Shown: positions 1 to 8,313, counted from the stretch's first letter. The stretch: DNA of 64,000 nt from Desulfolinea sp050305405 (GCA_050305405.1 JBNLFG010000013.1:1-64000); one strand, 5' to 3'. Translations and numbers: made by a program. The notes: generated from the letters alone by a model not told the origin.

Positions 1-819
1 TTCAGGGGTGATCTCGTCTGAGTATTCAACGGCGAAAACGGGTTTGCCTGCTTCGATAAAAGGGATAATTTCCTGGCACCACTCGCCGACAAAGCAATCT
101 TCAGTTAGCGCCCAATCGAAATAGGGCAGCAAATCTTTTACCTGCTCCTCGTTATTCTTTAGTCCAATTGAGAGCCCGCGTGCGTGCGCTTCTTCAGCAA
201 GCCAAATATTGTAGGCAAGTTGATCGTCGTAGCTGATCTCAAAGCCTGTATCGGCCCAGTGCAAATCCATATTGTCCGGTTCAACCCCGTCGAAGCCTTT
301 GTCGGCGCATAGATCCAGGCGGGCGCGCATGATCGGCGCGAGCAAATCGATCTGGCGGATGTCGAGCCATTTTTCGCCATCCCAGCCTTCGTAGTCGTTG
401 CCGATTATTTCTGATGGAAAATCTGTTGCGTCAGGTCGCCAATCTTCCCAGCTCCCAACAGAGATGTAGCAAAAAGCTTTTTTGCCCTGCGCGTGCAAAT
501 CGGATATTAGGCTTGCTTCCGTTTCAAAGGCATCCAGGTCGTAAATATCTGCGTCGTATGCCGTGTTGATTTCGTCATTTACGCCAAGCTGCCATGAAAA
601 AGAGCTACCAAGGGGCGGATACCAAATTTCTTTAGGCATTGGGGTTTCGGTCGGAGCCTCGGGCGGGGTGGGGGTAGCTGGGGATGTTTCGGACGAGGCA
701 GATTCTTCTGTCGCGGTGGCAGGTGCAGGAAGAGGCGTATCCGTAGGGGAAGGTGCTGGGGATGTGCATCCACTGATGATGAGGGCAAAAGCTAAAAGCA
801 AGAATACTGTTCGTTTCAT
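1..819 (-). CDS. GH114-like endo-alpha-1,4-polygalactosaminidase lipoprotein (C-terminus cut by window edge)
   Basis: The frame is open from an ATG at 819 to the first base, so 273 codons are visible and the stop lies outside the window. The N-terminus is a lipoprotein signal (MKRTVFLLLAFALIISGC, lipobox ISGC), followed by about 40 residues rich in Pro, Thr and Ser that look like a cell-surface tether. The rest reads as a TIM-barrel glycosidase of the GH114 type: the motifs SWQLG, KAFCYISVGSWEDWRPD, GFDGVEPDNMD and GLSIGLKNN are typical of that family, and the Asp and Glu residues in FDGVEPDNMD are likely catalytic. The family cleaves galactosaminogalactan-type polymers, but the substrate here is inferred only. 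A secreted, anchored exopolysaccharide hydrolase is the best call. The gene is transcribed away from the secDF terminator, so it has its own promoter or is read through. Confidence 0.82.
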   Translation of the reverse strand, partial: MKRTVFLLLAFALIISGCTSPAPSPTDTPLPAPATATEESASSETSPATPTPPEAPTETPMPKEIWYPPLGSSFSWQLGVNDEINTAYDADIYDLDAFETEASLISDLHAQGKKAFCYISVGSWEDWRPDATDFPSEIIGNDYEGWDGEKWLDIRQIDLLAPIMRARLDLCADKGFDGVEPDNMDLHWADTGFEISYDDQLAYNIWLAEEAHARGLSIGLKNNEEQVKDLLPYFDWALTEDCFVGEWCQEIIPFIEAGKPVFAVEYSDEITPE

Positions 820-841
820 ATGTATCGTCCTTAAATAAAAA

Positions 842-871
842 AAAATAGCGCATCGTGCGATGCGCTATTTT
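842..871 (-). terminator. Intrinsic terminator after secD-secF
   Basis: There is a perfect 14-bp inverted repeat around a TG centre (arms 842-855 and 858-871). On the minus strand it is followed by a run of T residues (positions 845-832). It starts 8 bases after the secF stop and ends 22 bases before the lipoprotein start at 819. Confidence 0.85.
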
Positions 872-879
872 ACTTTAGT

Positions 880-1788
880 TTAGGCGGTTGCTTTTTTCTT
901 GAACCAGGTTTTCCACTCCTGCTTTTCCCAGACCACAAGGACGGGAGCGGCGATGAAGATGGATGAGTAGGTTCCGCTCATGAGACCAACCAAGAGCACA
1001 ACAACGAATTGACGCAGGGTGACGCCGCCAAAGAAGGCGAGTGCCAGCAGCAGGAATTCGACGGTCATCAACTGGGTGTTGATGGAGCGCTGCAAGGTTT
1101 GGACGATGGAGTGATTGACGAGAGTTTCATATTCCAAACGACGCAGGGTGCTGGAGTTTTCACGGATGCGGTCGAAGACGACGATGGAGTCTTGCATCGA
1201 GAAGCCGATCACAGTCAGGAGGGCGGTTAGGAAGAGCGAGTCGATCTCCCAGCCGAAGAGAAGACCGCCGACTGCCGAAATACTGAAAATCAGCGCTACG
1301 TCGTGAATCATGGCAAGCACAGCGGAGATGCCGTAGCGATAGGCACCTTTGACACCGCGGAATGACCACGCGATGTAGAGCACGACGAGCAGCGAAGAGA
1401 CAGTGATTGCCATTGCCGCGCGTGATGTGACTTGTTCGCCGATGCTGGGGCCAACGCTGTCGAAGCGCTGAATAGTGGTTTCACCAAAGGTATCGCTCAT
1501 TGTGGAGAGTAGAGCATCGCGCTTGTCGTTGTCCAGGAATTCTGAGCGAATAATGATGCCGCCCGTTTCCGTTGTCTGGACTTGTGCGTCTCTGATATTG
1601 GCCTCATCGTAGACGGCAAGAACTTCAGCGGGTTGCGGTGCTGTGCCGGCGAAGGTGACTTCAAGCAAGCTACCACCGGTGAAGTCGATGGAGAGGGGTA
1701 ATCCGCCGGTGGCAAGAATGATCAAGCCGGGCAGGATGACGATCGCGGAAATCGCGAAGAAAAGGTAGCGTTTACCAAGTAAGTTCAT
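880..1788 (-). CDS. secF: Protein translocase subunit SecF
   Basis: This 302-residue membrane protein is the SecF half of the SecDF complex, which uses the proton gradient to help pull proteins out through SecYEG. It has an N-terminal transmembrane helix, the periplasmic-side start SIDFTGGSLLEV (the family DFTGG motif), and five further helices. The C-terminal region carries the signature FSMQDSIVVFDRIREN, which corresponds to the conserved D-x-x-V-x-x-D-R-x-R-E segment. It lies 12 bases downstream of secD and is followed by a strong terminator, so the two genes form a bicistronic operon. Length and motifs are normal for the family. Confidence 0.96.
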   Translation of the reverse strand: MNLLGKRYLFFAISAIVILPGLIILATGGLPLSIDFTGGSLLEVTFAGTAPQPAEVLAVYDEANIRDAQVQTTETGGIIIRSEFLDNDKRDALLSTMSDTFGETTIQRFDSVGPSIGEQVTSRAAMAITVSSLLVVLYIAWSFRGVKGAYRYGISAVLAMIHDVALIFSISAVGGLLFGWEIDSLFLTALLTVIGFSMQDSIVVFDRIRENSSTLRRLEYETLVNHSIVQTLQRSINTQLMTVEFLLLALAFFGGVTLRQFVVVLLVGLMSGTYSSIFIAAPVLVVWEKQEWKTWFKKKATA

Positions 1789-1800
1789 AATCTGCTCCTT

Positions 1801-3189
1801 TTAAATTCCGAACCAGCGCTCGTAGTTTTCGATCTTGATCTTGTCAAGCGCAACTGCGAGGAGCGTTTTTGTGATATAGAGGGCGGAGAAGAGGGAGATA
1901 ATCACACCCAATGCCAAGGTGATAGCGAAGCCTTTTACGATGGTTGCGCCGAAGGCACTGCCGAACCAGAAGAGGATTGCAGATGTGATCAGTACGGCGG
2001 CGTTCGAGTCACGGATGGACGGGAGTGCACGTGACCATGCCATATCGAAGGCTTGTTTAAGGGTGCGTCCCTTGCGAAGCTCTTCTTTGAGACGTTCAAA
2101 GACGAGAATATTCGCATCGAGCGCGGAGCCAGTACTCAACATGAAACCGGCGATGCCTGGCAATGTCATGGTTACGCCGATGCCTTTGAAGATGGCAAAA
2201 GCGATGGCCGCGTAGAAAAGAATCGAGACATCTGCCATGGCACCGGGTAAGCGGTAGTAGATCGCCATAAAGAGGATGACGATGATGATGCCAACAAAAC
2301 CAGCTTTCAAACTGCGTTGAAGGGAATCTTCACCGAGAGTCGGTCCAATGATGCGACTCTCAACGATCTTAAGCGGGACGGGGAGCGAGCCATAGCGCAA
2401 CTGGACAGCGAGGTTATTGGCGCTCTCATAGTCAAATTGACCGCTGATGACGCCGCTACCGCCGGTGATGGCGCTATCAATACGCGGAGCGGAGATCACT
2501 TCTTTATCGAGCACGATAGCAAGATATTTACCGACGTTTGCAGCTGTATAGGTTCCAAAGATGTCGCTACCGGAGTCTGTCAGCGAAAAGGCAATTTGGA
2601 ATTGGCTAACATTGTTTTGGGAAACACCAACTTCAGAAAGAGCTTCTCCGGTCATCACGGTGTGATAAATGGTTGGCGCAGCGTCCGTTGTGGCGGGATC
2701 GGTTGCGTTAGGATCAGTTTCTGCCGGAGTTGCGGAAGGGGAGAGACCGTAATCCGTTTCGATGATCGTGCCGGCGGGCAGGGGCGTATCACCCATATCA
2801 ACAAATTCGAGCAAGCCCGTTTGTTGAATGGTGTTGATGACACCCTCTGTGTCTTTCAGTCCCGGGAACTCACCAACGATGCGGCGGTCACCAGCGATCT
2901 GAACGACATTTTCGGCAACACCGAGCGCGTTGGTACGATTTTCAATGACGCGGCGAGCCACTTCCATTGAATCGGTGGAGACTTCTACGTCAGCGGGGAG
3001 GTCTGCTTCAAGCAAAACCTGTAAGCCACCGCGCAGGTCAAGACCCAGTTGCGGACTTACATCGCGGTCGTAGATCACATTCCCGTTGAAGGGATTCGTG
3101 ATGAAGAGTGTATCGCTTAGGTCAATCCAGAGCGCAAGCGCAATAACAATGGCAATGACGGCCAAGCGAGTGTTTTGGCGTTTTATCAT
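1801..3189 (-). CDS. secD: Protein translocase subunit SecD
   Basis: SecD (462 residues from the chosen start) is the larger partner of SecF. The N-terminal helix (MIKRQNTRLAVIAIVIALAL) leads into the extracytoplasmic P1 domain with GLDLRGGLQVLLE, and the C-terminal six-helix part ends with the family motif SALDANILVFERLKEELRKG. The frame is open further upstream. The ATG at 3189 is chosen because it has GGAG eight bases ahead, and because an upstream start at 3237 would fall at a TATAAT element (3239-3244). A Thr/Ala/Asp-rich insertion near the middle (PAETDPNATDPATTD) is a low-complexity loop in P1. A small hairpin (3215-3231) lies in the leader. Confidence 0.95.
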   Translation of the reverse strand: MIKRQNTRLAVIAIVIALALWIDLSDTLFITNPFNGNVIYDRDVSPQLGLDLRGGLQVLLEADLPADVEVSTDSMEVARRVIENRTNALGVAENVVQIAGDRRIVGEFPGLKDTEGVINTIQQTGLLEFVDMGDTPLPAGTIIETDYGLSPSATPAETDPNATDPATTDAAPTIYHTVMTGEALSEVGVSQNNVSQFQIAFSLTDSGSDIFGTYTAANVGKYLAIVLDKEVISAPRIDSAITGGSGVISGQFDYESANNLAVQLRYGSLPVPLKIVESRIIGPTLGEDSLQRSLKAGFVGIIIVILFMAIYYRLPGAMADVSILFYAAIAFAIFKGIGVTMTLPGIAGFMLSTGSALDANILVFERLKEELRKGRTLKQAFDMAWSRALPSIRDSNAAVLITSAILFWFGSAFGATIVKGFAITLALGVIISLFSALYITKTLLAVALDKIKIENYERWFGI

Positions 3190-3238
3190 ATACTCTACTC
3201 CAATCATAAAAATACCACCATGCTTGGGTGGCGGCACG

Positions 3239-3244
3239 ATTATA
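3239..3244 (-). promoter_or_regulatory. Probable -10 element of the secDF promoter
   Basis: On the minus strand this reads TATAAT, preceded directly by GTG. No good -35 box is seen 16-18 bases upstream. It lies 50 bases ahead of the chosen secD start, between the preceding gene's hairpin and secD. Confidence 0.45.
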
Positions 3245-3272
3245 CACCCTTTTGATGATTTGAATTAATAGA

Positions 3273-3301
3273 ATAGGCAGATTTTATGCAAATCTGCCTA
3301 T
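3273..3301 (-). terminator. Probable terminator of the M1 peptidase operon
   Basis: The arms 3273-3284 and 3290-3301 form a perfect 12-bp stem with a five-base loop (TATGC), 34 bases after the peptidase stop. The T-tract on the minus strand is weak (TTCTATTAATTC), so termination may be partial. Confidence 0.55.
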
Positions 3302-3334
3302 GAAATAGCAATGAAAGGATGTTGTTGGTGGTTC

Positions 3335-4882
3335 TTAGTAAACCCACTCGTTGAACAAATTTTCAAGGTCGCAATTGCAATCTTTTTCAGCCAATGCGCG
3401 TAAGCTTTCTGCAGAGGCAATATCCCATTCCTGACTTTGTGTGTACTCCGCAAGAAAAGCGTCAAATATCTCTACGCCCATTTCGTTTTTAAGCGCCTCG
3501 AAAAAGAATGCGCCGCGCCCATAAACAATGCCGCTGTACTCTTTATCGCTGTAGGCCGTGACAGGTTGCCCGATTGCGACTTCGGCGTAGTCAATGCGCC
3601 CCCAACGGTCATTCAGCGCGCTGCTGAAGCCAGCCCCTGCGCTCTCACCATAACGGGCGTTGTAATATTGCCAGGTGATGTACTGAACGAGCGACTCATC
3701 CAGCCAGGGTTCGTCAAGCTGATCGTTGCCGACAAGATTGTAAAACCACTGGTGCCCGACCTCATGCGCGACAGTCGATTCGAGATAGACGCTGGCCGGG
3801 GTTCCGTTAAAGTCGGCGGAAAGGTCGTAGATATTTACATTCAGAGCTGTCATGCCGGGATATTCAATCCCCAGCGCATAAGTAGGGATGCTGGCAATAT
3901 CAAATTCAGTATACGGATAGGGCGCGTAAGCTTCGCCAAATATCTCTAATGCTTCTGCCGCGACACCCAGCGCCATCTCTGCTCCGTCCTTCATTTCTGC
4001 TGGAGCACAGCTTTTAATCGTATATGTAGCGAAAGTTTCTTTGATGCAGTTGTAATCCGCACTGGCGGCGAGATAAAAATCTCGCGCAGGACCTATTGCA
4101 AAAAGTCTCGTCAGTTGGTCGCCCTCGACTTTCCCTGTGATCTCGTTTCCGGACGATACGAGCACGAGTTCTTTCGGTGCGTTAACTCGCACGATATAGA
4201 AGCTCGCATCTCCGTAAGCAACATCGCCTTGCGCTGCGGGGAGGGCGGTGTTCCAGCCTTCATTGTCATAGACGGAAAGCATTGGGTACGCATGCGCCAG
4301 TGCAAGCACGCCTTCGGTTGAAGCAAGGACACCGTAATTGTTTTCCAACTCAGTTGGGACAATGGTGGTGAAGTCAATGGCAATGACGATATTCTCTTTT
4401 GACTGTAACGGAGCAGGGAGCAATACTGACATGGTGCTATTTTGGATGCCGTATTCAACAGAAACGTCATCTTCGTTGACACTAACATCCCCAATGCTCA
4501 TCTCGCCGCCCAAAATATTGGGGAAGAGATGAAAAATAATTTTGTCAAGCGGAATATTTTCCTGGTTGGTATAGGAAATTTCCTCATGCCCGCGGATTGT
4601 AACCAGGTCAGCGTCAATCTCGTAGTCGAGGTGGTAGATGGGGGCATCCGTTAACTCTTCGAGATAATGCTGTTGAGACGGAATCAAGCCACTCTTAAAA
4701 ATGTCGCGGTCATCCCATCCGGGGAAGCTTTCTGGCGAGTATTCATCAGACTGGATGATCTCCGGTGTTGAAACTTTTTCTTCTTCAGCGGGCGCAGAAT
4801 CTGGAAGGGGAGTAGCGGCTTGCGTTTGGCAGCCTACCAGAAGCAGAAGTACAGATAAAAGGGCGGGGAGCAGTTTACGCAT
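3335..4882 (-). CDS. M1-family zinc metallopeptidase, lipoprotein
   Basis: The 515-residue protein starts at an ATG with AAAGGA upstream; a TTG two codons earlier is less likely. A lipobox signal (SVLLLLVGC) anchors it outside the membrane. An N-terminal beta domain is followed by a gluzincin catalytic domain with HEVGH at about residues 373-377 and the third zinc ligand Glu in WLDES, 19 residues after the second His. This is the M1 aminopeptidase arrangement. The exopeptidase motif GxMEN is replaced by the related GIEYPGM, as in many surface-anchored bacterial M1 relatives, so the exact substrate preference is unknown. A Tyr in YGRGAFFFEAL fits the catalytic tyrosine. It overlaps the upstream gene by 8 bases and is the last gene of a four-gene operon. 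Confidence 0.88.
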   Translation of the reverse strand: MRKLLPALLSVLLLLVGCQTQAATPLPDSAPAEEEKVSTPEIIQSDEYSPESFPGWDDRDIFKSGLIPSQQHYLEELTDAPIYHLDYEIDADLVTIRGHEEISYTNQENIPLDKIIFHLFPNILGGEMSIGDVSVNEDDVSVEYGIQNSTMSVLLPAPLQSKENIVIAIDFTTIVPTELENNYGVLASTEGVLALAHAYPMLSVYDNEGWNTALPAAQGDVAYGDASFYIVRVNAPKELVLVSSGNEITGKVEGDQLTRLFAIGPARDFYLAASADYNCIKETFATYTIKSCAPAEMKDGAEMALGVAAEALEIFGEAYAPYPYTEFDIASIPTYALGIEYPGMTALNVNIYDLSADFNGTPASVYLESTVAHEVGHQWFYNLVGNDQLDEPWLDESLVQYITWQYYNARYGESAGAGFSSALNDRWGRIDYAEVAIGQPVTAYSDKEYSGIVYGRGAFFFEALKNEMGVEIFDAFLAEYTQSQEWDIASAESLRALAEKDCNCDLENLFNEWVY

Positions 4883-5243
4883 AGTCAATTTCCTTTAGGA
4901 AGTCCAGAACTTTTTTAAGCACATCTTCGGGGCTCATTCCGTCAGTGACGATGAAAAAATCGGCGTGCTCACGAGCGTGGCGTAGGCGGTGAACCTGTGT
5001 TTCGTATTCCGACTCTGTCCACGCGAGTTGGCGTCGCTCTTGTGCAACGGGATAGGACACATCCAGAAAGATGAGTAGATCGGGGTTGGATAATCTGCGC
5101 CACATATCCTTGACGTAAGAATGCTCCTGCGCGATATGCCGCGTTCTGACCCCATACTTTTTTAAATCTGCAACCAATGTCGACTTTCCGGCCGAACAAG
5201 GTCCTACAATGCCAACAAGCGGTTTTTCTTTAGCGGTTGTCAT
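4875..5243 (-). CDS. Small P-loop NTPase or kinase-like protein
   Basis: This 122-residue protein has a clear Walker A motif, GPCSAGKST, at about residues 14-22. Later comes the hydrophobic strand LLIFLDVSY and an Arg-rich segment (ERRQLAWTESEYETQVHRLR) that resembles the lid of small nucleotide or metabolite kinases. A longer open frame exists upstream, but it runs inside the preceding gene. The ATG at 5243, overlapping the end of that gene by 14 bases, is the sensible start. No specific substrate can be named. Its place between a channel-like regulator and a secreted peptidase gives no firm clue to function. Confidence 0.7.
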   Translation of the reverse strand: MTTAKEKPLVGIVGPCSAGKSTLVADLKKYGVRTRHIAQEHSYVKDMWRRLSNPDLLIFLDVSYPVAQERRQLAWTESEYETQVHRLRHAREHADFFIVTDGMSPEDVLKKVLDFLKEIDYA

Positions 5244-6261
5244 GGACAAGTAAACTGATCTTGTCAGGGTTGCCGAGAATGGCAATGGTGTCTTCCGTTT
5301 CAAGAATACGTTTGCCAGCCGGGTGCATATCAGCTTCCTCGCCACGCCGCAATAGCACAACGCTGACATCGTAATGTTCTTCGATAAACTCGACGGTTTT
5401 GCTTTTAAGCTTGGATGTTTTTGGGATGCAGGCGCGCGCAAGGCTTAGCGGCTCACCCTCAACTGTGATGGGGTGGGTGATCTCCATCCCCGCTGCTGCT
5501 GCGGCAAAGGCCGGCGCGGACATGCTGGTGGCGCTTAAGGCGATGAAGCCAAACTGCTCCTGGATGGATCGGGCAAAATCCTCGTCAAAAATACGAATGA
5601 CGATCTCGACATTGGGGTTGAGTTGGCGTGCCTTGACTGCGATCTGCAAATTGAGCGCATCAGACTGGATGCAGAGTGTCACAGCGCGTGCTTTATCGAT
5701 GCCCGCCTTTTCAAGCGTTGATTCGCGTGAAGCATCATCCTGAATAACGGGAATGCCCATCTCGCGTACGGCGTCTATAAGATGGTCTTTGGGGTCCATC
5801 TCGATGACCGCGACTTTTTCCCCGAGTGCGGTCATGTGCTGGGCAACGCGAAAGCCTAAATGCCCCAGGCCGACCAGAATAGTATGTCCTTGAAAGGTGG
5901 ATGCGATTGCCATTTCCCACTCCTTGCTACGTGTTCTACGATTAAAAAGCATGATGCCGAAGTCGGCAAGCCCCTGCGCGAGGATGCCTAGCCCGATTAA
6001 CGGCATGATGAAGTAAAAAGCTTCCAATAGGGGATGGTTTGGGAAATCCCCGCTGGGTTGCAGGAAAGAGAGCGTCAGCACCAGATAGACGGCTTCTGAC
6101 AAATCGTGTACTGGTTCGCCGACGGCTGCGCCGATCCGCTGGTAGAGGATGCCACCTCCCACCATGGCGACCCCAAAAATGAGCAGCGGTGCACGAAACT
6201 CCCGTAGTAATAGTTTCGTATCGCGCCAGCTCGCTTGCCAGCGTCGTCGTCGTTTCTTCAT
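5230..6261 (-). CDS. Two-helix ion-channel-like protein with cytoplasmic TrkA-N and TrkA-C domains
   Basis: The basic N-terminus (MKKRRRRWQ) precedes a transmembrane helix, a pore-like hairpin and a second helix (about residues 20-110). A Rossmann TrkA-N/RCK domain follows, with the nucleotide-binding motif VGLGHLGFRVA, then a TrkA-C domain (about 255-340). This is the layout of RCK-gated potassium channels such as MthK. However, the expected selectivity filter TVGYG is absent: the segment reads LTLSFLQPSGDFP. It may therefore be a non-selective or non-conducting relative. An ATG 13 codons upstream (6300) is also open. The start at 6261 is preferred because it follows the preceding stop. The 3' end overlaps the P-loop gene by 14 bases. 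Confidence 0.82.
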   Translation of the reverse strand: MKKRRRRWQASWRDTKLLLREFRAPLLIFGVAMVGGGILYQRIGAAVGEPVHDLSEAVYLVLTLSFLQPSGDFPNHPLLEAFYFIMPLIGLGILAQGLADFGIMLFNRRTRSKEWEMAIASTFQGHTILVGLGHLGFRVAQHMTALGEKVAVIEMDPKDHLIDAVREMGIPVIQDDASRESTLEKAGIDKARAVTLCIQSDALNLQIAVKARQLNPNVEIVIRIFDEDFARSIQEQFGFIALSATSMSAPAFAAAAAGMEITHPITVEGEPLSLARACIPKTSKLKSKTVEFIEEHYDVSVVLLRRGEEADMHPAGKRILETEDTIAILGNPDKISLLVHDNR

Positions 6262-6271
6262 CGGCAGAGAA

Positions 6272-6985
6272 TTATCCCGGCCCGATTGGAAGAGAAACAT
6301 TCATGCGGCGCACAGGATCGTTCTCCTCCGCAGTAACATGCAAGACGACAACACTGATGTCATCGGCGGGACGATTTTCGTCTAGGCGAACAGCATGAGC
6401 AAGCAACGCATCAGCGATTTCTTGTGGATCAACTTGTAATTCGTCATCCAGCATGGCCTGGATAGCGGTTTGAATATCCATTGGCTGACCACGTCGTTTC
6501 CCCGCGTGGGTTAAACCGTCAGTGTAGATTACGATGGTTAGGCCCGGTTCAAGATTGATTTCGCTGATGGCGGGGCGAATATCGCGCGCGATGCCGATCG
6601 GAGAGCTATCGGAATGCAGAACTTCCATCCTGTCGCCATAGCAGACATAGGTTGGGGAGGGGTTGTTGCGCGAGAGCACGACTGTTTTGGTGCGTAAATC
6701 CACAGAAGCGATGTTGAGTGTCGCAGAGACTTTGCCCATTTTGTCCACATAAAGGTAGTCAGATGCAGCGCGTGCGGCAGCGCCATCACGGACACCTTCT
6801 GCCAACAGGCTAATCACTTTGCGAACCACCTTCATTGAGATCGCTTTTGCTCCACGCCCGGAAGTTTGACCATCCGCTAAAACGACCGAAAGCCCCCCAT
6901 TTGGGCGCTCTATGATTTCAAGCGTGTCGCCGCTTTTTGAAACGGCGTATTTTTTCACTTTTGATGCTGCTATTTTGATTTCCAT
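6272..6985 (-). CDS. PP2C/SpoIIE-type serine phosphatase domain protein
   Basis: This 237-residue single-domain protein resembles the SpoIIE/RsbU-type PPM phosphatases. The metal-binding aspartates are visible in VVLADGQTSGRG, in VIYTDGLTHAG and in ADDISVVVL near the C-terminus. Such enzymes usually act on phosphorylated anti-sigma antagonists or small regulators in the cytoplasm; the target here is unknown. The frame opens 12 codons earlier, but that stretch covers the divergent rpmF promoter, so the ATG at 6985 is chosen. It is the first gene of the operon that continues with the channel-like protein 10 bases after its stop. Confidence 0.85.
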   Translation of the reverse strand: MEIKIAASKVKKYAVSKSGDTLEIIERPNGGLSVVLADGQTSGRGAKAISMKVVRKVISLLAEGVRDGAAARAASDYLYVDKMGKVSATLNIASVDLRTKTVVLSRNNPSPTYVCYGDRMEVLHSDSSPIGIARDIRPAISEINLEPGLTIVIYTDGLTHAGKRRGQPMDIQTAIQAMLDDELQVDPQEIADALLAHAVRLDENRPADDISVVVLHVTAEENDPVRRMNVSLPIGPG

Positions 6986-7011
6986 GAGTCGAATTGTACA
7001 ACGAATTAGTC

Positions 7012-7040
7012 TTGACGTCACTAGTCAACGCCGCTATAAT
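7012..7040 (+). promoter_or_regulatory. Near-consensus housekeeping promoter for rpmF
   Basis: A -35 box TTGACG (7012-7017), a 17-base spacer and a perfect -10 box TATAAT (7035-7040) are present. Transcription would begin near 7047, about 58 bases ahead of the rpmF start. Confidence 0.9.
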
Positions 7041-7063
7041 CAGCGCGCTTGTTCAGAAAATGA

Positions 7064-7082
7064 CATCGGGCACTGCCCGATG
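7064..7082 (+). repeat. Palindrome in the rpmF leader
   Basis: CATCGGGCA and TGCCCGATG form a perfect 9-bp inverted repeat around a single C (7073). It lies in the untranslated leader between the promoter and the AAGGAG ribosome site (7091-7096). It could fold as a short hairpin or serve as an operator. The repeat is seen; its role is not known. Confidence 0.5.
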
Positions 7083-7104
7083 CTTGTATTAAGGAGAAAG
7101 ACAC

Positions 7105-7293
7105 ATGACCCCGTTGCCAAAACGTAAAATTTCCAAAGGCCGCCGTGATCGCCGTCGCGCCCACGACTTCCTCAAACCTCGCAATCTGACCACCTGCAGC
7201 AATTGCGGTTCCATGCGCTTGCCGCATACCGTTTGCCCCGAATGTGGTTTCTACAAAGGACGCGAAGTAATCGAAGTCGCAAAAGAGAAGTAA
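7105..7293 (+). CDS. rpmF: 50S ribosomal protein L32
   Basis: The 62-residue basic protein starts MTPLPKRKISKGRRDRRR and has the four-cysteine zinc ribbon (CSNCG and CPECG) of the zinc-binding form of L32. The second half ends YKGREVIEVAKEK, as in the family. An AAGGAG site lies eight bases before the ATG. It stands alone between its own promoter and a terminator-like hairpin, with fabD downstream on the same strand. The linkage to fatty-acid synthesis genes is common, although plsX and fabH are not present here. Confidence 0.97.
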   Translation: MTPLPKRKISKGRRDRRRAHDFLKPRNLTTCSNCGSMRLPHTVCPECGFYKGREVIEVAKEK

Positions 7294-7306
7294 AAACCCT
7301 GAATTG

Positions 7307-7340
7307 ACAAACAGAGCCGTGACCATCACGGCTCGTTTGT
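7307..7340 (+). terminator. Terminator-like hairpin between rpmF and fabD
   Basis: A 9-bp stem (7314-7322 with 7326-7334) is extended by ACAAAC and GTTTGT after a one-base bulge, with the loop CCA. The tail is only moderately T-rich, so it may act as a partial terminator that lowers fabD transcription relative to rpmF. Confidence 0.6.
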
Positions 7341-7366
7341 GTTTAAAGGGGGGATAGGAGAATTAT

Positions 7367-8305
7367 ATGAACTTAAACCCGCAAGAAACAGCCTTTATCT
7401 TTCCCGGTCAGGGATCGCAGTCCATTGGCATGGGTAAAGAGCTCGCAACGGCGTATGCCACTGCACGCGAGACTTTCGAAGAAGCTAACAATATCCTTGG
7501 ATTTTCACTCTCAGCATTGATGTGGGGGGAAGATGCGGATGCGCTCAATGATACGGCTAACACCCAGCCGGCGCTTTTCGTTCACTCAATTGCCGCGTGG
7601 AGAGTTTTCTCCGAAATCGCCCCCGAATTTCGCCCTGCTTCCGTTGCCGGACATTCTCTCGGTGAGTTGAGCGCGCTGGCAGCTGCTGGCGCATTCTCGT
7701 TTGAAGCGGGCTTACGTCTCGTGCGTCGCCGTGGTGAGCTAATGCAGCGCGCGGGCGAAATCGCCCCCGGCGGAATGGCTGCCATCCTCGGACTGGATAT
7801 TCCAACCCTTGAGCAGGTTTGTAACGAAGCCAGCGATGGCACTGATGTCGTCGAGGTAGCGAATGATAATTGCCCGGGACAGGTCGTTATTTCGGGAGCG
7901 CAGCCTGCGCTTGAACGCGCGCTTGATCTGGCAAAGGCTGCAGGCGCGCGCAGAGCTGTTCCGTTAGCGGTAAGCATTGCAGCGCATTCCCCGCTGATGA
8001 GCGCGGTGCAAGCGGAATTTGATCAGGCTCTGGCAGATACCGAGATAAGGGAAGCAAGTTTGCCCGTCATCGGTAACGTGACTGCATCGCTGCTGAAATC
8101 GGTCGCTGAGATTGAATCCGATCTGCGTCTACAACTGACATCCCGCGTCCGCTGGACAGAGAGCGTTCAGACAATGATTGCTAGTGGTATTACCACCTTT
8201 GTGGAGGTCGGTAATGGCAACGTCCTTTCAAGCCTGTTGCGTCGGATTGATCGGTCTGTTAAAGGTGTCCCGCTGGGTGAATCAAAGGATTTTGAAGCCT
8301 TGTAG
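7367..8305 (+). CDS. fabD: Malonyl-CoA:ACP transacylase
   Basis: The enzyme moves the malonyl group from CoA to acyl carrier protein at the start of fatty-acid synthesis. The 312-residue length is normal. The N-terminal FPGQGSQ motif, the nucleophile serine in GHSLGE, and a histidine in AAHSPLM (the catalytic His of the family) are all present, along with the late motif EVGNGNVLSSL that stands in for the usual E-x-G-x-G-x-x-L. AGGAG lies six bases before the ATG. It meets the calcium-binding-repeat gene tail to tail with an 8-base gap and no obvious terminator. Confidence 0.95.
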   Translation: MNLNPQETAFIFPGQGSQSIGMGKELATAYATARETFEEANNILGFSLSALMWGEDADALNDTANTQPALFVHSIAAWRVFSEIAPEFRPASVAGHSLGELSALAAAGAFSFEAGLRLVRRRGELMQRAGEIAPGGMAAILGLDIPTLEQVCNEASDGTDVVEVANDNCPGQVVISGAQPALERALDLAKAAGARRAVPLAVSIAAHSPLMSAVQAEFDQALADTEIREASLPVIGNVTASLLKSVAEIESDLRLQLTSRVRWTESVQTMIASGITTFVEVGNGNVLSSLLRRIDRSVKGVPLGESKDFEAL

Positions 8306-8313
8306 GGCTGGTA

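Noticed and set aside
563..853. Open frames on both strands over the start of the first lipoprotein gene
   Set aside because: They are shadows of the low-complexity Pro/Thr/Ser stretch. The real frame has a lipobox, a long open reading frame and family motifs.
2317..2970. 217-codon plus-strand open frame inside secD
   Set aside because: It is antisense to a conserved gene, has no family motif and no ribosome site.
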